Source: Desulfomonile sp. (GTDB taxonomy: Bacteria; Desulfobacterota; Desulfomonilia; Desulfomonilales; Desulfomonilaceae). Taken from it: 10,000 nucleotides of DNA. How positions within the stretch are numbered: position 1 is the first letter of the stretch; the number at the start of each line of letters is the position of its first letter. Location of the stretch: assembly GCA_020216785.1 (NCBI GenBank), contig JAIWNO010000197.1, positions 1-10,000 on the forward strand, read 5' to 3'. Positions 6,069 to 10,000 of this stretch are shown one piece after another. The translations under genes and the position numbers were made by a program. The notes below the pieces were generated by a model, which was not told the DNA's origin, made no database searches, and worked only from the letters and a program-made list of their open reading frames with translations.

Positions 6069-7529
6069 ATGGAAACATGGGATGAACCCGAAGTACGCTC
6101 CCTGCTTGCTACTCTGAACCGGGCTGCGCCGCGGGTCTACCTCGTGGGCGGAGCGGTCCGAGACCGGTTCATGGGGCGGGACCGCGGCAATGAAGTGGAT
6201 CTGTTGCTCGATGGTGACGCAGTTGCAGTAGCGGAGCGGGTCGCAGGGCCTGTCGGACGCGGAGTGGCGTTCGTTCCTCTGGACCCGGCTCGCGGCACGG
6301 CACGGCTCGTCTTGGGCCGGGGTTCCCGCACAGTCACCATTGATGTGACAACACTGCGACGGCCCACGCTCGAGGCTGATCTCGCTGCCCGCGATTTCAC
6401 GATCAACGCGCTCGCTCTCGCGCTTGATGACTTCCTCGCCGGTAGATCAGGCCCTGTGTTGGATCCCACGGGCGGCCTTCGAGACATCGAGGCGGGCGTT
6501 GTGCGCGTGTGCTCCGCCGAATCGTTTGTTGAAGACCCGTTACGCATTCTCAGAGCATTCCGCTTCAAAGCGGACCTCGGGTTCCGCATCAGTGACGAGA
6601 CTCTCGAGCTGATTCCCGCGAGTCTGCCGGCACTGGCCGGTGTTGCCGGCGAGCGCATCAGAGACGAGATCATTGCTATGCTTGCGGCCGAGCGATCGAC
6701 GGACTCACTGCGCGAAATGGATCGCTGCGGCCTCATTGATGCGTTGTTCCCGGACTTGGCGCCGATGAGGGGCCTGGATCAGAATCCATACCATCACCTT
6801 GACGCCTGGAGCCACACTCTGGAAGCCGTCAGGCAGTTGGAAATACTTCTGACGGCAGCCGATCGATTCGGCGACCTAGCGCAAATCGTGCGGTCGTATG
6901 CGGACGAAGAACCCGTCGCCGGCAGGCCAAAACGCGCGCTGCTCAAGCTCGCCTTGCTTTTTCACGACGCAGGAAAACCGCACACTATGAGCGTCGATAC
7001 CGCCGGCAAGGTGCGTTTTTTCGGGCACGAGAAAATTTCTCTCGAAATCTTCCAAAATGCGGGGTCCCGACTTAAGTTGGCGAGCCGTGAGCTGCGGCTC
7101 GTAGGTGATCTGGTGGCGGGTCACATGAGACCAATGATTTTCACGCTTGACCGCCCGACCCCGCGGGCGGTCTTTCGCCTCCATCGCAAGTTCGGAAGCG
7201 ACATCACGGGACTCGTCCTCGTCTTTCTTGCCGACCTCACCGCCTCCCGAGGACCGGCCAGACCGCCGGAAACCTATGACCATGCGTTCCGGCAGGCGTT
7301 GTCCGCACTGCGGGTGTGCTTCGAGCGCGAGCGGGAATCGGTGCCTCCGCTCCTTACTGGACGTGACCTGATGAAGCTTTTCGACCTGAAACCAGGACGG
7401 TTTCTCGGAGGGATACTGAAAAGGCTTGCGGTTCTCCAGGGCTCGGGCGAGATCACCACGCGGGAGGAGGCGATTTCGGCAGCGGAGGCATTGCTTCGGA
7501 AGCGGAGGATGGAGAGGATGGAAGAATAA
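6069..7529 (+). CDS. CCA-adding enzyme / poly(A) polymerase family nucleotidyltransferase with HD domain
   Basis: The 486-residue cytoplasmic enzyme is predicted to add CCA (or only CC or A) to tRNA 3' ends, or A tails to RNA. The class II nucleotidyltransferase head has LVGGAVRD (25-32) and EVD at 42-44, where the first metal-binding residue is Glu rather than the usual Asp. ARDFTINALA (107-116), DPTGGLRDIEAG (132-143) and EDPLRILRAFRFKADLGF (155-172) follow, all canonical. The HD phosphohydrolase domain shows His249, His299-Asp300 (LFHDAGKP), GHE at 319-321, GHMRP (351-355) and Asp389, so its metal site looks complete. The tail LLTGRDLMKLFDLKPG...GEITTREEA is typical of bacterial CCA enzymes. 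Sequence alone does not separate CCA-, CC- and A-adding activity or poly(A) polymerase. ATG 6069 is the first start and directly follows a hairpin. It converges on ubiA with 22 bp between stops and no room for a usual terminator. Confidence 0.9.
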   Translation: METWDEPEVRSLLATLNRAAPRVYLVGGAVRDRFMGRDRGNEVDLLLDGDAVAVAERVAGPVGRGVAFVPLDPARGTARLVLGRGSRTVTIDVTTLRRPTLEADLAARDFTINALALALDDFLAGRSGPVLDPTGGLRDIEAGVVRVCSAESFVEDPLRILRAFRFKADLGFRISDETLELIPASLPALAGVAGERIRDEIIAMLAAERSTDSLREMDRCGLIDALFPDLAPMRGLDQNPYHHLDAWSHTLEAVRQLEILLTAADRFGDLAQIVRSYADEEPVAGRPKRALLKLALLFHDAGKPHTMSVDTAGKVRFFGHEKISLEIFQNAGSRLKLASRELRLVGDLVAGHMRPMIFTLDRPTPRAVFRLHRKFGSDITGLVLVFLADLTASRGPARPPETYDHAFRQALSALRVCFERERESVPPLLTGRDLMKLFDLKPGRFLGGILKRLAVLQGSGEITTREEAISAAEALLRKRRMERMEE

Positions 7530-7551
7530 AGGCAACTATCCTCTTCCCTGC

Positions 7552-8427
7552 TCATACGAACAGCCCGCCCAAGGTCGCTGCAAGCATGGTCACGCCCACG
7601 TACGCGTTCACGTTGAAAAACGCATAACCCAAATTGGACAAATCCCCGTCGCTCACGAGCGCATTTTCGTACCGCAGAAGTGCGGCCGTCGCCCCGACGC
7701 CAATCCAGTACGGCCACGAGAGGCCCATAGTCAGCCCGAGGACAAACAGAGCGCACACGGCAATGAAGTGATTCACTTTGGCTAACCGAAGGGCAGCGGT
7801 TATTCCGAACCTGGCGGGAACAGAATAAAGTTGCTCCCTCCGGTCCACTTCCGCGTCCTGGCACGAGTAAATCAAATCAAACCCTGCAATCCAGCACGTG
7901 ACAGCAAACCACAGGACATAAACCGGCGGATCAAGAGTGCCCCTTACTGCGGCCCATCCGCCCGCGGCAGCTATTCCGTCGGTGAATCCCAGGATCCAGT
8001 GTGAAGCCCATGTGAAGCGCTTCGTGTAGTGGTAACCCAGAAGGAACAGCAACGCGGGGAGTGACAAAGCGAACACGAGCGTGTTCAAACGCCACGCGGC
8101 CAACTCGAATACGGTCAAGGAAAGCACGATGGCAATAATCACGCTCCCAGAATCCAACAAGCCCCGCGGAAGCGCGCGGTCCGCTGTGCGCGGATTGCGG
8201 GCGTCATACTTCGCGTCGGCAATCCGGTTCATCGCCATCGCGAGTGTGCGTGCCGAAGCGAGGGCAACTGTGACCCACACGATCACTTCCGGGTCCGGCC
8301 ACCCTCCGGCCGCGAGGAACATGCCAATGTAGGCAAACGGAAGCGCAAATACCGTGTGCTCGAATTTGATCATTTCCAGGAAAATGCGGGTGCGGGCCAG
8401 GGGGCCTAAAGTCCCAGCTCTTTCCAT
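7552..8427 (-). CDS. ubiA: UbiA-family prenyltransferase (4-hydroxybenzoate or futalosine-pathway type)
   Basis: The 291-residue integral membrane protein transfers a polyprenyl chain from its diphosphate to an aromatic acid in quinone synthesis. It shows both Asp-rich Mg-diphosphate motifs: NRIADAKYD (Asn67, Asp71, Asp75) and DLIYSCQDAEVD (Asp184, Asp191, Asp195). The conserved RTADRALPRG (80-89) and YHYTKRFTW (132-140) segments are present, along with several hydrophobic helices. IKFEHTVFALPFAY near the N-terminus is typical of bacterial UbiA. The ATG at 8427 lies inside the end of ubiD (22-bp overlap), implying translational coupling. In futalosine-pathway bacteria the UbiA/UbiD homologues are called MqnP/MqnL, so the aromatic substrate may be 1,4-dihydroxy-6-naphthoate rather than 4-hydroxybenzoate; this window cannot decide. 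Confidence 0.92.
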   Translation of the reverse strand: MERAGTLGPLARTRIFLEMIKFEHTVFALPFAYIGMFLAAGGWPDPEVIVWVTVALASARTLAMAMNRIADAKYDARNPRTADRALPRGLLDSGSVIIAIVLSLTVFELAAWRLNTLVFALSLPALLFLLGYHYTKRFTWASHWILGFTDGIAAAGGWAAVRGTLDPPVYVLWFAVTCWIAGFDLIYSCQDAEVDRREQLYSVPARFGITAALRLAKVNHFIAVCALFVLGLTMGLSWPYWIGVGATAALLRYENALVSDGDLSNLGYAFFNVNAYVGVTMLAATLGGLFV

Positions 8428-9869
8428 TTCTCGTCCACTTTCGCTTGTATCTCGGCAGTCATACGGACGACTTCCGGCCAGTTGCGCGTGTAGCCGTCCT
8501 CAGGGGTTTTCGCTGTCGCGTCTATGCCGATTTTCGCGCCGTACGATCTTGCCGGCGCCGCATGGTCCAGTTGGTCCAAGGCCCCGCGCACTACGACAAC
8601 GTCTCGTTCCCAGTCGACGTTTCCGAGTGTTTGCCACGCGACTTCATAGAGGTTGTGGATATCCACCCACTCGTCCAGCACCACGATTGCCTTGGACAGC
8701 ATCAACAGCCCTAGGCCCCAAATAGCGTACATGACTTTCCGGACATGTCCGGGATATCGCTTGCGCATTTTGACCAAGACCAAATTGTGAAAGACCCCCG
8801 CTGCAGGCATGTGGAAATCGACAACTTCGGGTAGAAACATCCGGACAAGCGGCAGAAACAGTCTTTCCGTGGCCTTTCCCATGTAAACATCCTCCATGGG
8901 AGGAACGCCGACAATCGTCGCGGGATAAATAGGAGTGCGGCGATGGGTAATGGCGGTCACCTGAAACACCGGAAAGGACCCCTGAGGCGTATAGTATCCG
9001 GTATGGTCTCCGAAGGGGCCTTCCAAGGCGTACTCCGTAAGATCAACATAACCCTCGATAACGATTTCAGCATTTGCCGGGACCTCCAGCGGCTGCGTAA
9101 CGCAGGTGACGAATTCCACAGGCCGCCCGCGGAGCCACCCCGTAAGGAGATACTCGTCAAGGTCGGGCGGCATAGGCGCGGTTGCGGCCCACATACTCGC
9201 TGGGTCACCTCCGAGCGCCACGGCCGCGGGGATTCGGCTGAGACCTTGCTCACGGGCCCTTCGCTCGTGCTCTGCTCCGCCTTTATGTTCCTGCCAGTGC
9301 ATTGCAAGTCTGTCGGGTCCCAGAACTTGGAGCCTGTACATCCCCACGTTGCGTGAGCCCGTGACCGGATCACGGGTAATTACCTGCATTAAGGTAATGA
9401 ACCGACCGGCGTCCTTGGGCCAGCATCTTAGGACGGGGAAGATGTTGACATCAGGGTTTGCATCAATGACCACTTCCTGGCATGGAGCCTTCCGTACCAT
9501 CTTCGGTTTCAAGCCCACGGACCTTATGGCGCCCAACACATCCGCTCCCCGCGATACAACCGACCGAAATCCCCTGGGAATCTTCAAATCAATGAGAAGG
9601 GAGAGCCTGTGGTTCAAGTCCTCCAATTGTGCAACTCCGAGCGCCGCAGCCATTCGGGATTCCGAACCGAAGAGGTTGGTAACGACCGGAATGGAAAAAC
9701 CTTCAACATTCTCGAACAAGAGCGCTTTGTTGCGGTCGGTGGGGCCTTTGACAACCCGATCGACGATTTCAGTAATTTCCAAGTCACGGCTGACGGGTGC
9801 GGTAATCCGCACCAGTTCTCCGGCCCGTGCAAGATGGTCGATGAACTCACGGAGATCCTTGAATGACAT
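8406..9869 (-). CDS. ubiD: UbiD-family prenylated-FMN decarboxylase for quinone synthesis
   Basis: The 487-residue protein removes the carboxyl group from a (poly)prenylated aromatic acid using prenylated FMN, which is normally supplied by UbiX. Family hallmarks are present: the opening MSFKDLREFIDHLARAGE, NVGMYR with Arg179 (174-179), LGGDP (219-223), and EGPFGDHTGYY with Glu283 and Asp288, the acidic pair of the active site. GKATERLFLP (331-340) and VLDEWVDIHN (397-406) are also typical. The length is close to E. coli UbiD. I chose ATG 9869 because UbiD proteins begin with this motif and AGGGAG lies about ten bases upstream; a longer in-frame start near 9947 would add 26 unlike residues. 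No ubiX is visible here. The next gene on this strand is ubiA, consistent with one operon for consecutive steps in ubiquinone or futalosine-type menaquinone synthesis (MqnL). Confidence 0.94.
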   Translation of the reverse strand: MSFKDLREFIDHLARAGELVRITAPVSRDLEITEIVDRVVKGPTDRNKALLFENVEGFSIPVVTNLFGSESRMAAALGVAQLEDLNHRLSLLIDLKIPRGFRSVVSRGADVLGAIRSVGLKPKMVRKAPCQEVVIDANPDVNIFPVLRCWPKDAGRFITLMQVITRDPVTGSRNVGMYRLQVLGPDRLAMHWQEHKGGAEHERRAREQGLSRIPAAVALGGDPASMWAATAPMPPDLDEYLLTGWLRGRPVEFVTCVTQPLEVPANAEIVIEGYVDLTEYALEGPFGDHTGYYTPQGSFPVFQVTAITHRRTPIYPATIVGVPPMEDVYMGKATERLFLPLVRMFLPEVVDFHMPAAGVFHNLVLVKMRKRYPGHVRKVMYAIWGLGLLMLSKAIVVLDEWVDIHNLYEVAWQTLGNVDWERDVVVVRGALDQLDHAAPARSYGAKIGIDATAKTPEDGYTRNWPEVVRMTAEIQAKVDEKWKELGL

Positions 9870-10000
9870 CCGAATCGTGCTCCCTTTTCTGTTCGCGGAA
9901 AGAGGGTCCGCTGTTCCGTTCCGCAAGTTCTGCTTACGTTCTTCCAAGTCAGATGATGATCCAAGCCGCTGTTCATAGTGGGGCCGGCCTCCGTGCCGGT
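9870..10000. other. Upstream region of ubiD, running off the window
   Basis: No gene is supported in these 131 bases. They should contain the ubiD promoter on the minus strand, but I see no convincing -35/-10 pair. The outer end is a GC-rich palindrome listed separately. Confidence 0.5.
9981..10000. repeat. Edge of a GC-rich palindromic repeat cut by the window
   Basis: CCGGC (9984-9988) and GCCGG (9995-9999) form an inverted repeat around CTCCGT, within a GGGGCCGGCCTCCGTGCCGG context. This resembles the 'GGGGC(A/C)GGCCTCCGTGCC(T/G)GCC' interspersed repeats found in several Desulfobacterota and related genomes. The element continues beyond the window, so its extent is unknown. The identification is from recall of such sequences and is tentative. 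Confidence 0.4.

Noticed and set aside
6137..6736. 199-codon minus-strand frame opposite the nucleotidyltransferase
   Set aside because: Ser/Arg/Pro-rich antisense shadow of a clearly coding, motif-complete gene in GC-rich DNA.
9923..9945. GG-N10-GC sigma-54-like match on the minus strand upstream of ubiD
   Set aside because: Apart from the TGG and GCA cores the remaining consensus positions mostly mismatch, so it is indistinguishable from chance.

Overview
The window reads as an ordinary stretch of a moderately GC-rich bacterial chromosome, probably from a Gram-negative, anaerobe-like lineage such as Desulfobacterota/Deltaproteobacteria or a relative. That placement is an inference. It rests on the coupled sensor kinase and sigma-54 NtrC-type regulator, a predicted lipoprotein, a DUF3108 envelope protein, a UbiD-UbiA pair, and a palindromic interspersed repeat of a kind common in such genomes. 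I saw no phage, transposase, CRISPR, tRNA or rRNA signal.

Layout. Positions 1-93 hold the last 30 codons of a plus-strand gene entering from the left. Positions 94-516 are non-coding and contain a 90-bp palindromic repeat with perfect 10-bp ends (239-328). A membrane histidine kinase (517-1983) and an NtrC-family regulator (1980-3338) follow, translationally coupled through an ATGA overlap. A non-coding stretch of about 300 bp ends in a clear sigma-70-like promoter (3544-3572) that drives a secreted L,D-transpeptidase (3646-4629). Next come a small lipocalin-like putative lipoprotein (4706-5128), a secreted DUF3108 protein (5247-6005) and a CCA-adding/poly(A) polymerase family enzyme with an HD domain (6069-7529), all on the plus strand. 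The minus strand carries ubiD (8406-9869) followed by ubiA (7552-8427), overlapping by 22 bp and converging on the nucleotidyltransferase gene with only 22 bp between stops. The right edge cuts through what looks like a second family of palindromic repeat.

How the genes fit together. The kinase and regulator form one phosphorelay that should activate sigma-54 promoters; its targets are not visible with confidence. The three envelope genes (L,D-transpeptidase, lipoprotein, DUF3108 protein) suggest a cell-envelope theme, but a shared pathway is not proven. The UbiD/UbiA pair should perform the prenylation and decarboxylation steps of a quinone pathway. In organisms of this type that could be ubiquinone-like or the late futalosine (menaquinone) steps, MqnL and MqnP. 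I did not find a clearly novel system. The most checkable oddities are a hairpin abutting the nucleotidyltransferase start codon, a Glu in place of the first catalytic Asp in that enzyme, a long inverted repeat before the DUF3108 gene, and an altered active-site motif in the L,D-transpeptidase.
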